Under the pieces are notes generated by a model, which was not told where the DNA came from, did not search any database, and saw only the letters and a program-made list of their open reading frames with translations. The position numbers and the translations under genes were made by a program. Positions 1 through 8,395 of a stretch of 64,000 nucleotides of DNA are shown here, one piece after another. Each line of letters starts with the position of its first letter. Position 1 is the first letter of the stretch. The DNA comes from Desulfuromonadales bacterium (GTDB taxonomy: Bacteria; Desulfobacterota; Desulfuromonadia; Desulfuromonadales; Geopsychrobacteraceae), in assembly GCA_016931615.1 (NCBI GenBank), contig JAFGEL010000052.1, positions 19,834-83,833 of the forward strand, written 5' to 3'.

Positions 1-2
1 CT

Positions 3-689
3 GAAAATGCCAATAAAGCAAATCAGTTGAGTGCGACGGTGGAACAGGCGGCAAGTGAGGGGAATCAACAGATGCAGACGATGGTGCAGGCGATGCAGGA
101 TATCAATGAAGCCGGCCGGGACATCTCCAAAATCATCAAGACGATCGACGAGATTGCCTTTCAGACGAACCTTCTCGCACTTAATGCTGCTGTCGAAGCG
201 GCCCGCGCCGGTCAGCACGGTAAAGGCTTTGCCGTCGTCGCTGAAGAAGTCAGGAATCTTGCCGCCAGAAGTGCCAGAGCGGCACAAGAAACGACTGCCC
301 TGATTGATGGTTCGATCGAAAAAACAACCCGCGGATCTCAAATTGCCGATGAAACCTCAAAATCATTCGGCAACATTGTAGAACAAATAAATGAAATGAC
401 CCATGTCATTGCCGAAATTGCCGAGTCAAGCAATGAACAGGCAAAAGGCATCAGTGAGATTAATATCGGAATTTCCCAGGTCGACCAGGTCACCCAGCAG
501 AACACGGCCAATTCAGAGGAGAGTGCTGCCATAGCGGAACAGCTTTATGCGCAGACTGAAGTCCTGGAACAGATGCTGAGCCGGTTTATCCTTGAACACA
601 ATGACCTGGCAGCCCCTGCTGTTGTAAATCCGGTCAAAAGGAATATTCAGCTGGTGACAGCTCATCGCCCACGAGCGGTCAATGCCTGA
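3..689 (+). CDS. methyl-accepting chemotaxis protein, C-terminal part (5' end outside window)
   Basis: Signalling end of a chemoreceptor that couples ligand sensing to CheA/CheW. The reading frame is open to the left edge, so the sensor, membrane and HAMP parts are missing. Seen: a long heptad-rich helix followed by the hairpin-tip motif ([21 protein letters not shown], then [15 protein letters not shown]), the most conserved stretch of the family, and a descending helix with Ala/Glu/Ser-rich methylation-type segments. After the coiled coil there is a tail of about 30 residues with no pentapeptide CheR-docking motif. The last codons are followed by a hairpin and a convergent gene. Family assignment is certain; the ligand cannot be known. 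Confidence 0.95.
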   Translation, partial: ENANKANQLSATVEQAASEGNQQMQTMVQAMQDINEAGRDISKIIKTIDEIAFQTNLLALNAAVEAARAGQHGKGFAVVAEEVRNLAARSARAAQETTALIDGSIEKTTRGSQIADETSKSFGNIVEQINEMTHVIAEIAESSNEQAKGISEINIGISQVDQVTQQNTANSEESAAIAEQLYAQTEVLEQMLSRFILEHNDLAAPAVVNPVKRNIQLVTAHRPRAVNA

Positions 690-697
690 AAGATTTT

Positions 698-742
698 TCA
701 AGGGCAGGATACTGACGGGTGATGCCGCAGTCCTGCCCTTGA
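698..742. terminator. hairpin between convergent genes, possible bidirectional terminator
   Basis: A perfect 12-bp inverted repeat (TCAAGGGCAGGA at 698-709 and its complement at 731-742) with a 21-nt loop lies between the chemoreceptor and the convergent methyltransferase. Neither side carries a good U-tract, so intrinsic termination is only probable. Confidence 0.4.
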
Positions 743-788
743 AGCAGAACCGCTCTGCGGCCGGTCCTCAATGGCTATGAACTTGAGC

Positions 789-1988
789 TCAGAGTTCACT
801 TTTGACGCTGATCACGAACTTCAAATAACGTCCTTCGGGAAAACCGACGGAGCAGGGGAAATCTTCCCCCTGACCGGAAATGAAAATCGTCTTCAGATCG
901 ACCCTTGCGGTCATAGCACCTTTCCTTAACTCTTTCAGGTAATCGTCCATGGGAACCTTCTGGTGATTCGATGAGCTGATCAGCAGCCCGCCGGGTTGCA
1001 ACAGAGGCAACACTGCCTCCGTCAATTTAGCTGTTCCTCCCTGGGTGGAAAAACGGCTTTTTTTCGTCGTCGAGAACGAAGGCGGGTCGAAAATAATCAC
1101 ATCAAACAGGCGCCTTCCGCTCTCCATGCGTGTCAGTTCCGCAAATACATCGCCGATAATAAATTCATGCTGTTTAGGATTAAGGCGGTTCTCTGAAAAA
1201 TTATCTCTGGCGATCTGGAGATATTTTTCCGAGACGTCGACGCTGGTCACTTGTTTTGCCCCCGCGGCCGCTGCGGCAACGGAAAACGCCCCGGTAAAAG
1301 CAAACAGATTGAGCACGCTTTTGCCCTTGACACGGGCCATGACTTCTCGACGGTTACGGCGCTGGTCAGGGAAAAGTCCGGTGTTCAGCCCGGCGCGCAA
1401 ATCGACCAGATAGCTCAAACCGTTTTCCCGCACCTTGAGCGGCACCGGGGCTGCACTTCCAGCAAGCAGACGGCTGAATTCCTTATGCCGGTGTTTTGCC
1501 GCCAGTGCACGGGTCTCCTGAGGGCGGGGCTTACCGTAGACCCCCCGAGGCTGAAAAACCTGTTGGATGGCAGAGATCAAGGGGTCGATGTGCAGCTCCC
1601 AGGCAGGGGTGTAAAATTGCAGCATCAGATAATCCCCGTAACGATCCAGGGTTATTCCTGGCAGCCCGTCACCCTCGCCATTGACCCAGCGGTGAGCGTT
1701 GGTTTCTTCCAACTGGGCATGATTCCTCAGGCTCACAGCCTGCCTGAGGCGACTTTCAAACCAGGCGGACGACAGCTTTATCGGCCGCTGGTCAAGAATT
1801 CGGGCGACAATCCGACTCGCTGGATCATAGAGCGCTGTTGCCTGATGTTGCAGCTGCTTATCGACCAGGGAGATCAGCTCGCCGGCCACTCCCTGAGGCC
1901 ACTTTTTAGTGTACTGGTCGGCAATCACCCAGGGATGTCCCAAATCGATCATCCTCAAGGTCTCCGGCCCGACTGGACATTTTTTCAT
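789..1988 (-). CDS. class I SAM-dependent rRNA methyltransferase, RlmI/RlmK family
   Basis: Predicted 23S rRNA cytosine or guanine methyltransferase, 399 aa, the usual family length. Seen: an N-terminal PUA-like and EEHEE-like region (about residues 1-180), then a Rossmann methyltransferase with SAM motif I NLFAFTGAFSVAAAAAGA and motif IV IIFDPPSFS. The open frame extends 12 codons further upstream, but the ATG at 1988 has a GAGGAG Shine-Dalgarno 7 nt ahead and gives the normal N-terminus, so it is preferred. It stands alone between a convergent chemoreceptor and a divergent methyltransferase. Whether it acts at the RlmI site (m5C) or another position cannot be told from sequence alone. Confidence 0.9.
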   Translation of the reverse strand: MKKCPVGPETLRMIDLGHPWVIADQYTKKWPQGVAGELISLVDKQLQHQATALYDPASRIVARILDQRPIKLSSAWFESRLRQAVSLRNHAQLEETNAHRWVNGEGDGLPGITLDRYGDYLMLQFYTPAWELHIDPLISAIQQVFQPRGVYGKPRPQETRALAAKHRHKEFSRLLAGSAAPVPLKVRENGLSYLVDLRAGLNTGLFPDQRRNRREVMARVKGKSVLNLFAFTGAFSVAAAAAGAKQVTSVDVSEKYLQIARDNFSENRLNPKQHEFIIGDVFAELTRMESGRRLFDVIIFDPPSFSTTKKSRFSTQGGTAKLTEAVLPLLQPGGLLISSSNHQKVPMDDYLKELRKGAMTARVDLKTIFISGQGEDFPCSVGFPEGRYLKFVISVKSEL

Positions 1989-2061
1989 ATCATCTCCTCG
2001 AATGGGCAATTGTAACCGACTCATGGAGGAAGTCCAAGTTCCGGTTTTTTAGCCTCTCCCC

Positions 2062-2136
2062 TTGACATTCCCTGGTCGCGACAAAATACTGTAACAAGAA
2101 ATATTCGCTAAATATTTTGAAATTCAATGCTATACT
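2062..2136 (+). promoter_or_regulatory. candidate promoters of the 2166 methyltransferase gene
   Basis: Two candidates lie in the divergent gap. TTGACA (2062-2067) with a 17-nt spacer to AATACT (2085-2090), and an extended -10, TGCTATACT, at 2128-2136 that would give a leader of about 20 nt before a GGGAGGAG ribosome site. Only sequence resemblance supports them. Confidence 0.4.
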
Positions 2137-2165
2137 ACCGGGAATTATTCACGGGAGGAGCCTGA

Positions 2166-2960
2166 ATGGATAGTAAATTTAAAAATCGGGTTCGCGAACA
2201 GTTCGGCAAAACCGCAACGGCTTACGTCGAGGCCAAACATTTTTCCGGCGGTCAGGACCTTGAAGAAGCTGCCCGACTGCTGCAGCCGACTCACGACGAC
2301 AACATGCTTGACGTCGCCTGCGGTGGTGGCCACATGGCCCTGTATTTTTCTCCCCTGGTCCGACAGGTGGTTGCTTCTGATCTGACCATGCAGATGCTGA
2401 AAAAAGCCCAGGAGCACATCGCCGAAGAGGGTCGTGTCGACAATGTCATTTTTCGTGAAGCCGATGCCGAGGATCTTCCCTTTCCGGCCGGGTCATTCAC
2501 CCTGCTGACCTGCCGTATCGCCCCCCACCATTTTCCTGACGTCCCCCGTGCCTTGAGAGAATTTCACAGAGTCCTCAGGCGTGGCGGCCGAATGGTCATT
2601 ATCGACACCCTGATGCCGGCAGACCCCGAGATTGCCGATTTTTTCCAGACCATGGAAAAAATGCGCAATCCGACTCATATTCGGGCATTCAGCGAAGATG
2701 AATGGCGTGCCATGATCCAGGATGCTGAGCTCATCCTGCAGGAGACTTTAATCATTTCCAAAACGCACGATTTTCAGGAATGGGTTAAAACTGCCGGTCT
2801 AAACCGCTCACAGATTCAGGAGCTGAATAAATTTTTCATGGATGCGTCACCCAAAATCCACGATTTTTTCAAAATAGAGTCCTTTGCCGGTGAGGTCGAA
2901 ACCTATACCGACAAAAAGCTGCTTATTTATGCCACCAGGAAAGAGAAAGAAAAAAAATAG
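2166..2960 (+). CDS. class I SAM-dependent methyltransferase (UbiE/MenG-like fold)
   Basis: Small-molecule type methyltransferase of 264 aa, substrate unknown. Seen: SAM-binding motif I LDVACGGGHMAL around residue 48, an acidic loop ASDLTMQML, motif ADAEDLPFPAGSF and the post-motif LRRGGRMVIIDTL, the pattern of Methyltransf_11 proteins. The C-terminal 90 residues are rich in charged helices and end in a lysine-rich tail. The start ATG follows GGGAGGAG. The TANGO2-like gene begins about 60 nt downstream on the same strand, so the two may be co-transcribed. The fold is sure; a quinone-methylating role is possible but not indicated by any neighbour. Confidence 0.85.
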   Translation: MDSKFKNRVREQFGKTATAYVEAKHFSGGQDLEEAARLLQPTHDDNMLDVACGGGHMALYFSPLVRQVVASDLTMQMLKKAQEHIAEEGRVDNVIFREADAEDLPFPAGSFTLLTCRIAPHHFPDVPRALREFHRVLRRGGRMVIIDTLMPADPEIADFFQTMEKMRNPTHIRAFSEDEWRAMIQDAELILQETLIISKTHDFQEWVKTAGLNRSQIQELNKFFMDASPKIHDFFKIESFAGEVETYTDKKLLIYATRKEKEKK

Positions 2961-3020
2961 CTTGCCCGGCTTTTGCCACCTGCAGCTATTCTGCCCCAAT
3001 TATCGTCCATTGCTCTTCTT

Positions 3021-3785
3021 ATGTGCCTGATTCTTTTCAGTTTCAAGAGCCATTCTCAATACCCTCTGGTCATCGCGGCAAACCGCGACGAATATTTTCA
3101 TCGTCCAACTCAAGAGCTTCACTGGTGGGCAGAGCACCCCGAGATTCTTGCCGGAAGGGATCTTGACGGTGGTGGCCTGTGGATGGGGATATCCCGCCAG
3201 GGGCGCTTTGCAGCCGTGACTAATATACGCGAAGGATCAGCAGCAACCGGAAATTATCTGTCTCGAGGGCAGCTCGCTCTTCAATACCTGACGACAGAGA
3301 TGAGCGATCATCAATTTCACCTGTTTCTTCAGCGCAGCAGAGACCGCTTTCGCGGCTACAATCTGCTCTTCGGCAACAGTCATCAACTGCAGCATTTTTC
3401 CAATCGCGGCCAATCGGTAAACCTGTTATCACCCGGCATTTACGGCCTGAGCAACGCCTCGTTAGACAGTCCATGGCCGAAAGTTGAGAAAGGCAAAGCA
3501 GCACTTTCTCAGCTGATGAAGTCAACCGCGATCAACCTTGAGGATCTACTGGAGACTTTAAACGACAGATCAATTGCGGCAGATGCAGACCTGCCGGACA
3601 CCGGAATCGGCCTTGAAGCGGAACGACAACTTTCTGCGATCTGTATTCGGGGTGATCGTTACGGAACACGCAGTTCCAGTGTGCTGACCGTCGATGATCA
3701 GGGCAAGGTCGTTTTTCATGAACAAAAACGGGCCCCTGAATGGGGCCCACCAATAAAACATACTTTTCGGCTTATGACTGATTAG
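3021..3785 (+). CDS. NRDE/TANGO2 family protein
   Basis: Member of the NRDE (TANGO2) family, 254 aa, a fold related to Ntn hydrolases and of unsettled biochemical role, with heme and lipid handling proposed for relatives. Seen: the family start MCLILF with Cys at position 2, then AANRDEYFHRPT and GRDLDGGGLWMGI, and near the C-terminus a GTRSSSVLTVD segment. The frame is open back to a TTG at 2973, but the ATG at 3021 puts the conserved Cys2 in place, so it is chosen even though no clear ribosome site precedes it. Its stop codon overlaps that of the convergent OmpA-family gene by 4 nt (3782-3785). Confidence 0.88.
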   Translation: MCLILFSFKSHSQYPLVIAANRDEYFHRPTQELHWWAEHPEILAGRDLDGGGLWMGISRQGRFAAVTNIREGSAATGNYLSRGQLALQYLTTEMSDHQFHLFLQRSRDRFRGYNLLFGNSHQLQHFSNRGQSVNLLSPGIYGLSNASLDSPWPKVEKGKAALSQLMKSTAINLEDLLETLNDRSIAADADLPDTGIGLEAERQLSAICIRGDRYGTRSSSVLTVDDQGKVVFHEQKRAPEWGPPIKHTFRLMTD

Positions 3786-4471
3786 TATTGTCCGGCGTTG
3801 GCTTCCGGTACGACGAAAATCTCAACGCGGCGGTTCTGAGCCCGCCCTTCAGCCGTCCCATTGTCCGCGATCGGTTCCAGCTCACCCCGTCCTTCGGTCC
3901 CCAGGCGCGATCTTGCCACACCGCGCATCATCAGATAATCAGCGACGGCGTTTGCTCTACGCAACGACAACTCCAGGTTGTACTGCTCAGAACCGACACT
4001 GTCGGTGTGACCAACCACGGTAATCTGAGTCGCCGGATAGCGGCTCATGATGTCGGCAATCTTATTGAGCGACGACTGAAAGGTTGATTTGATCTTCGCC
4101 GAATTAAAATCGAACGAAACTTCACTGTTCATGGTGAGCTTGAGAATTTCATTCTGCTGGCGTTCGATCTCAATCTGGTGCTGCGCCTGTTCGGTGGCCA
4201 GCTGCTGCTCAAATTCCGTCTGTTGCTTGTCCATGTAGGCGCCAGCGCCGGCACCCAGTGCACCACCTGCTGCACCCCCAATCAGCGCTCCCCTGAGGGC
4301 ACCACCGGAATGATCGTTCTGGTAACCGATGATCGCTCCAGACACGGCACCCACCAGGGCACCGATCCCCGCACCTTTTTTGGTGTTCTCGTGGGTTGTG
4401 TTGGTCGCGCAGCCCGCCAGGGTCAAGGCCAGGACACAAGCGCAAATAAAAACAAGTCTTCCATATTTCAT
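3782..4471 (-). CDS. OmpA-family lipoprotein with glycine-zipper domain
   Basis: Outer-membrane lipoprotein of 229 aa predicted to bind peptidoglycan. Seen: a signal peptide ending in lipobox LAGC (Cys about residue 20), a glycine-zipper region of repeated GxxxG type (residues 33-80), a short coiled coil rich in Gln and Glu, then an OmpA C-terminal domain with VVGHTDSVGS, NLELSLRRANAV and NRRVEI, which contains the Asp and Arg that contact diaminopimelate in the family. GAGAGGAAGA precedes the ATG. It is of the Pal/YiaD type, but Pal itself usually sits with tolB, which is not here. It is probably a single-gene unit. Confidence 0.92.
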   Translation of the reverse strand: MKYGRLVFICACVLALTLAGCATNTTHENTKKGAGIGALVGAVSGAIIGYQNDHSGGALRGALIGGAAGGALGAGAGAYMDKQQTEFEQQLATEQAQHQIEIERQQNEILKLTMNSEVSFDFNSAKIKSTFQSSLNKIADIMSRYPATQITVVGHTDSVGSEQYNLELSLRRANAVADYLMMRGVARSRLGTEGRGELEPIADNGTAEGRAQNRRVEIFVVPEANAGQY

Positions 4472-4548
4472 CGTCTTCCTCTCCTTTTCAATCAGCTGGA
4501 AACTGTGATGATTATACTCGGGTGGACGAAAAAGGCAAAGTAACAGAC

Positions 4549-4577
4549 AAAAAAAGGGAGGTTCCGAAGAACCTCCC
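4549..4577 (-). terminator. intrinsic terminator of citrate synthase
   Basis: A 9-bp perfect stem (4556-4564 with 4569-4577) and CGAA tetraloop is followed, reading the minus strand, by seven U residues. It lies 33 nt beyond the citrate synthase stop codon. Confidence 0.9.
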
Positions 4578-4609
4578 GTGAATACATCTCAGTATGAACT
4601 GTTAAATGA

Positions 4610-5923
4610 TTACTTGATACCGGCAGCAGCTTCGAGCATCGCGGTAGTCACCGACTTAGGACGCTCGATAGCATAACCAAGAGCGCGGTCCCAGGTAATG
4701 TTGGCCAGGCAACCAAGGGCGCGGCCGATACCGAACAGAACCGTATAGAATTCGTACTGGGTTACGCCGTAGTACCACTGGATAACGCCGGACTGGGCGT
4801 CAACATTCGGCCATGGGTTTTTGGCTTTACCATGCTCAAGCAGAATGTCCGGAGCGGTTTCAAAGATCATGCTGACCAGTTTGAACAGCGGGTAGTCTTT
4901 GAGCCCTTCGGTCTTGAGGCAGAATTCACGCTGTGAGGTGTAGCGTGGGTCGGTCTTGCGCAGAACGGCATGGCCGTAACCGGGGATGACCTGACCGCTG
5001 TTGAGGGTATCCCAGAGAGCTTCTTTGAGCTGCTCTTTAGTGGGCAGTTCGCCACCCAGTTTCTGCATGAAGTTTTGCGTCCAGCGCAGAACTTCTTCGT
5101 TTGCCAGACCGTGCAACGGGCCGGCCAGACCGTTGATACCGGCACTGTAGGCATAGTAGGCATCGGACAGAGCGGAAGCAACCAGGTGAGTCGTATGGGC
5201 GGAAACGTTGCCGGACTCGTGGTCAGAGTGAAGGATGAAGTACATCCGAGCGACGTCTTTGTAGGTGTCGCTTTGACCGATCATATGAGCGAACTGACCA
5301 CCCATGTCCAGTTCAGGATCAGGAGCAATATGAACATCGCCTTTGTACTTCATGCGATAGATGTAAGCACCAATCGGGCCCAATTTGGCCATCAGGTTGG
5401 TGGAATCTTCGTACATGTCTTCCCAGCAGGTCATCTTGTTGAACTTGCCGGCCGCATAATTGCTTGAGAAAATCGAATCACGCTGCATGGCAACGATAGC
5501 TGCGGAGAACATGGCCATCGGATGGCTGTCACGCGGCAGGGCGCGCAGAACGTCGATGACATATGCGGGAACCTGTGAACGGCTCTTCCAGTCTTCAACA
5601 ACTTCCAGGGTCTGCTCCATGGTCGGAACGTCACCGGTCAGCAGCAGGTACCAGAAACCTTCGACATAAGGATAGTCACTGCCGGGAACTTTGGGCAGAG
5701 CAGCAAAAGTTTCCGGAATGGTCATACCACGGAAACGGATACCTTCCATAGGATCGAGATAAGAAATATCAGTAACTAAGCACTTGATACCACGAGCACC
5801 ACCGATAGCCTGACCGATTGTTGCTTCGCCGAGGCTCACATCGCCGAATTCCTTGACCAGTCTGGTCGTGCGGGGACGATGTTCTGCAATCTTTTGCGCT
5901 AAGACTTCTTTCAATGTAGACAT
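4610..5923 (-). CDS. gltA: citrate synthase, eukaryotic-like type
   Basis: Condenses acetyl-CoA and oxaloacetate at the entry to the TCA cycle; 437 aa. The sequence resembles mitochondrial citrate synthases more than bacterial type I or II. Catalytic residues match the pig enzyme numbering closely: His271 in GPLHGLANEE, His318 in GYGHAVLRKTDPR and Asp375 in WPNVDAQSG. The HSDHESGNVSAHT block is also present. Eukaryotic-like citrate synthase is an established trait of Geobacter and its relatives, which use a complete cycle for acetate oxidation. An AAGGAGAG ribosome site precedes the ATG. It has its own 358-nt upstream region and a strong terminator, so it is probably a monocistronic unit. Confidence 0.96.
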   Translation of the reverse strand: MSTLKEVLAQKIAEHRPRTTRLVKEFGDVSLGEATIGQAIGGARGIKCLVTDISYLDPMEGIRFRGMTIPETFAALPKVPGSDYPYVEGFWYLLLTGDVPTMEQTLEVVEDWKSRSQVPAYVIDVLRALPRDSHPMAMFSAAIVAMQRDSIFSSNYAAGKFNKMTCWEDMYEDSTNLMAKLGPIGAYIYRMKYKGDVHIAPDPELDMGGQFAHMIGQSDTYKDVARMYFILHSDHESGNVSAHTTHLVASALSDAYYAYSAGINGLAGPLHGLANEEVLRWTQNFMQKLGGELPTKEQLKEALWDTLNSGQVIPGYGHAVLRKTDPRYTSQREFCLKTEGLKDYPLFKLVSMIFETAPDILLEHGKAKNPWPNVDAQSGVIQWYYGVTQYEFYTVLFGIGRALGCLANITWDRALGYAIERPKSVTTAMLEAAAGIK

Positions 5924-6281
5924 ACTCTCTCTCCTTTGTGGTTGTTAAAAAACAGTTTGATGCCCAGTCGGGCCAAGAGGGAAAAGCTCCGCAGCGCGGA
6001 AAAAAACATTAACTGCGCGTAAAACGCCCGCTTGACGGTTTATTTGCAGTATTAAATGTGGAATTATTGCATTCGAAGATCTGTCCACAGGGACGTTCAA
6101 AAAAACCTTCTTTCGCCTAAAATTCCAAATATTGTTCTAACAACATGCTTTCCCCTTGTCAAGGCGTAAATTGTATACAGTATTCAAAAAAGTTCTCCCA
6201 TAAGCTGTCGGATTTTATGACCTGTAAGGTTATTTTTGGGGTTGCGCTAAAATCCCTGACCCAATAAAATGCCTAATTATT
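5924..6281. other. 358-nt divergent intergenic region, gltA / dusB
   Basis: Must carry the promoters of citrate synthase (minus) and the dusB operon (plus). I see no convincing -35/-10 pair. A short GC hairpin (TCCGC/GCGGA around 5986-5999) would lie in the gltA leader, and an AT-rich palindromic patch around 6170-6187 (contains TTGTATACAG) resembles GntR-type operator half-sites but is too weak to call. Confidence 0.4.
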
Positions 6282-7262
6282 ATGCAGACATCTCATCCTC
6301 AAATTCGCTCGCTGATTCTGGATACCCCAATCATTCTTGCGCCCATGGCCGGAATCACCAATCTGCCGTACCGCAGGATTATGAAGACTTTCGGTGCCGG
6401 ACTGGTCTTCAGCGAAATGGTCAGTGCCAACGGTCTGATTCGTGACGGCGGCAAGACCCGGCTGCTTCTGGCCTCTCACCCCGATGAATTTCCCTTTGGG
6501 ATTCAGCTCTTTGGAGATGATCCACAGGTCTTATCCAAAGCTGCTGAGATGGTCGGCAACGCCGGGCAACTGCTCGACATCAACATGGGCTGCCCGGTTA
6601 AAAAAGTCGTGCGCAGCGGCGCGGGAAGCGCCCTGTTAAAAAATACCGGGCTGGTCGGCAGAATCATCAGTGCTGTACGCAAAGCCTATTCCGGCCCTCT
6701 GACCATAAAAATACGCTCCGGTTGGGAAGAGTCGACAAGCAACTATCTTGAAGTCGGTCGAATCGCCGAAAACGAGGGGATTGACGCCGTCACGCTGCAT
6801 CCCAGAACGCGCAGTCAGGGTTTTTCCGGCAGCGCCGACTGGAATCAGATTGCCGAGCTCAAGAACGTTCTGAATATACCAGTGTTTGGAAGTGGTGATA
6901 TCTTCACCCCGATCGACGGCATGAGGATGTTTGAACAGACCGGCTGCGACGCCATCATGATCGGTCGGGGTGGTTATGGTAATCCCTGGCTGATCAGCCA
7001 GACTCTCGATCTGATGAACGGCCGGCCGGTCGTCGCCCCTGAGCCGGAAGAAATTTACCGTACCGCCGTCACCCACATCGACCTGCATCAACAGCAGTTT
7101 GGTGAGCGCAAAACCCTCCTGGAAATGCGCAAACATCTATGCTGGTATGCCCGCGGCCTCTCAGGTTCCAGCCATTTTCGCGCGGCCCTGCAGAAAACCG
7201 ACACTCTCCCTCAACTCCGCCAGTTGACACGAGCTTTTTTCACGCAAAGTCAGGCTGCATGA
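6282..7262 (+). CDS. dusB: tRNA-dihydrouridine synthase B
   Basis: FMN-dependent enzyme that reduces uridine to dihydrouridine in the tRNA D-loop; 326 aa. Seen: the N-terminal LAPMAGITNLPYRRI flavin-site block, the active-site motif NMGCPVKKVVRSGAGSALL with Cys104 as the catalytic acid, LHPRTRSQGFSG, and GSGDIFTP plus IGRGGYGNPW in the TIM-barrel phosphate-binding end. This pattern fits DusB. The stop codon overlaps the ATG of the NtrB-like kinase (ATGA, 7259-7262), so the three genes dusB-ntrB-ntrC form one operon. In many proteobacteria dusB precedes fis; here it precedes a two-component system. Confidence 0.95.
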   Translation: MQTSHPQIRSLILDTPIILAPMAGITNLPYRRIMKTFGAGLVFSEMVSANGLIRDGGKTRLLLASHPDEFPFGIQLFGDDPQVLSKAAEMVGNAGQLLDINMGCPVKKVVRSGAGSALLKNTGLVGRIISAVRKAYSGPLTIKIRSGWEESTSNYLEVGRIAENEGIDAVTLHPRTRSQGFSGSADWNQIAELKNVLNIPVFGSGDIFTPIDGMRMFEQTGCDAIMIGRGGYGNPWLISQTLDLMNGRPVVAPEPEEIYRTAVTHIDLHQQQFGERKTLLEMRKHLCWYARGLSGSSHFRAALQKTDTLPQLRQLTRAFFTQSQAA

Positions 7263-8377
7263 ACACGACCCCTGCCACCGCCCTGAACTACGCCATGATC
7301 CTCGACAATTTTGACGACGCGGTCATTGCCATAGACCAACAGGGCATTATCAATCTTTTCAATCCGGCCGCCCAACACTTTACCGGACGCTCTGAAAAGC
7401 AGAGTCTGGGGCAATCCTTTTTCAGCTGTTTTCAACACCAGAAAACACTCTGTTTTCTGACCCGAACCGTACTGGATGAAGGACGTTCGATCTCGGACCA
7501 CGAGACAGTCAACCTGCAGGGGCGCGCGTCAAAACGCAAAAGGCCGGTAAGCGTGACGGTCTCACCCATATTTTCAACTGAAGGCCCGCAACAGGGAGCC
7601 GTCATCATCCTCCACGATCTGACCCAGGTCCGCTCCCTTGAAGAAGCGATCAGGCATGCCGATCGCCTGAGCATGGTCGGCACCATGGCCGCCGGACTGG
7701 CTCATGAAATCAAAAACCCACTCAGTGGCATTAAAGGCTCTGCGCAACTGCTGGCCATGGAGTTTGACAGCCACAGCGAACTTCAGGAGCATACTCAATT
7801 GATCGTTCGTGAAGTCGAACGGATCAACCGCATCATTGAAGAACTGCTGAACCTGTCACGTCCGCGCACAGTCGAATCGGAACGGGTCAATCTGAGCAGG
7901 CTGCTGGATGAAATCGTCAGGTTGCAGAAACACGCGGTCATGGAGCGGGGCGTGCAGATTCGTTTACAGCTTGACCCGAGCATTCCTGAGATCCCAGGGG
8001 ATCATGATCTTCTGGTCAGATTATTTCTCAACCTGATTAAAAACGCCTGCGAGGCCACTGCCGACAACTCCAAAGTTCTGGTTGAGAGTCGCATTGAAGC
8101 CGAGTATCATCTGAGCCTTCCGGGCAACGCCCCTACGCCTATGGTGCAGGTCAACATCTATGATCAGGGGCCGGGAATCCCCAAAGCGGAGCTACAGAAA
8201 GTCTTTACCCCGTTTTACACAACCAAGATCGGCGGAAGCGGTCTCGGCCTGGCTATTTGCCAAAAAATCGTCACGGACCACGATGGGTTGCTGCATTTCA
8301 ACGAGCGTTCCGAAGGGGGTACCCTGACCAGAGTTTCTCTTCCCCTGCGCCATCACAATCAACCAACGGCACAATAA
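7259..8377 (+). CDS. NtrB-type PAS sensor histidine kinase
   Basis: Soluble sensor kinase of 372 aa that should phosphorylate the sigma-54 activator encoded 18 nt downstream. Seen: one PAS domain (about residues 10-125), HisKA with GLAHEIKNPLSG (phosphoacceptor His149), and a HATPase domain with N box NLIKNACEA, G1 DQGPGIP, an F box and G2 GGSGLGLAI. There is no membrane segment. The start at 7259 overlaps the dusB stop; the frame is open further upstream, but that part lies inside dusB. The architecture matches NtrB/GlnL, but the nitrogen role is inferred, since no glnA, glnB or amt gene is nearby. Confidence 0.9.
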   Translation: MNTTPATALNYAMILDNFDDAVIAIDQQGIINLFNPAAQHFTGRSEKQSLGQSFFSCFQHQKTLCFLTRTVLDEGRSISDHETVNLQGRASKRKRPVSVTVSPIFSTEGPQQGAVIILHDLTQVRSLEEAIRHADRLSMVGTMAAGLAHEIKNPLSGIKGSAQLLAMEFDSHSELQEHTQLIVREVERINRIIEELLNLSRPRTVESERVNLSRLLDEIVRLQKHAVMERGVQIRLQLDPSIPEIPGDHDLLVRLFLNLIKNACEATADNSKVLVESRIEAEYHLSLPGNAPTPMVQVNIYDQGPGIPKAELQKVFTPFYTTKIGGSGLGLAICQKIVTDHDGLLHFNERSEGGTLTRVSLPLRHHNQPTAQ

Positions 8378-8395
8378 ATAGAAGGATTCCGAAGT

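Noticed and set aside
1251-2015. 254-codon plus-strand frame
   Set aside because: Antisense to the methyltransferase gene, which has clear SAM motifs.
6170-6187. GntR-type operator upstream of gltA/dusB
   Set aside because: Only one short partial palindrome, with no matching second copy and no adjacent regulator gene.
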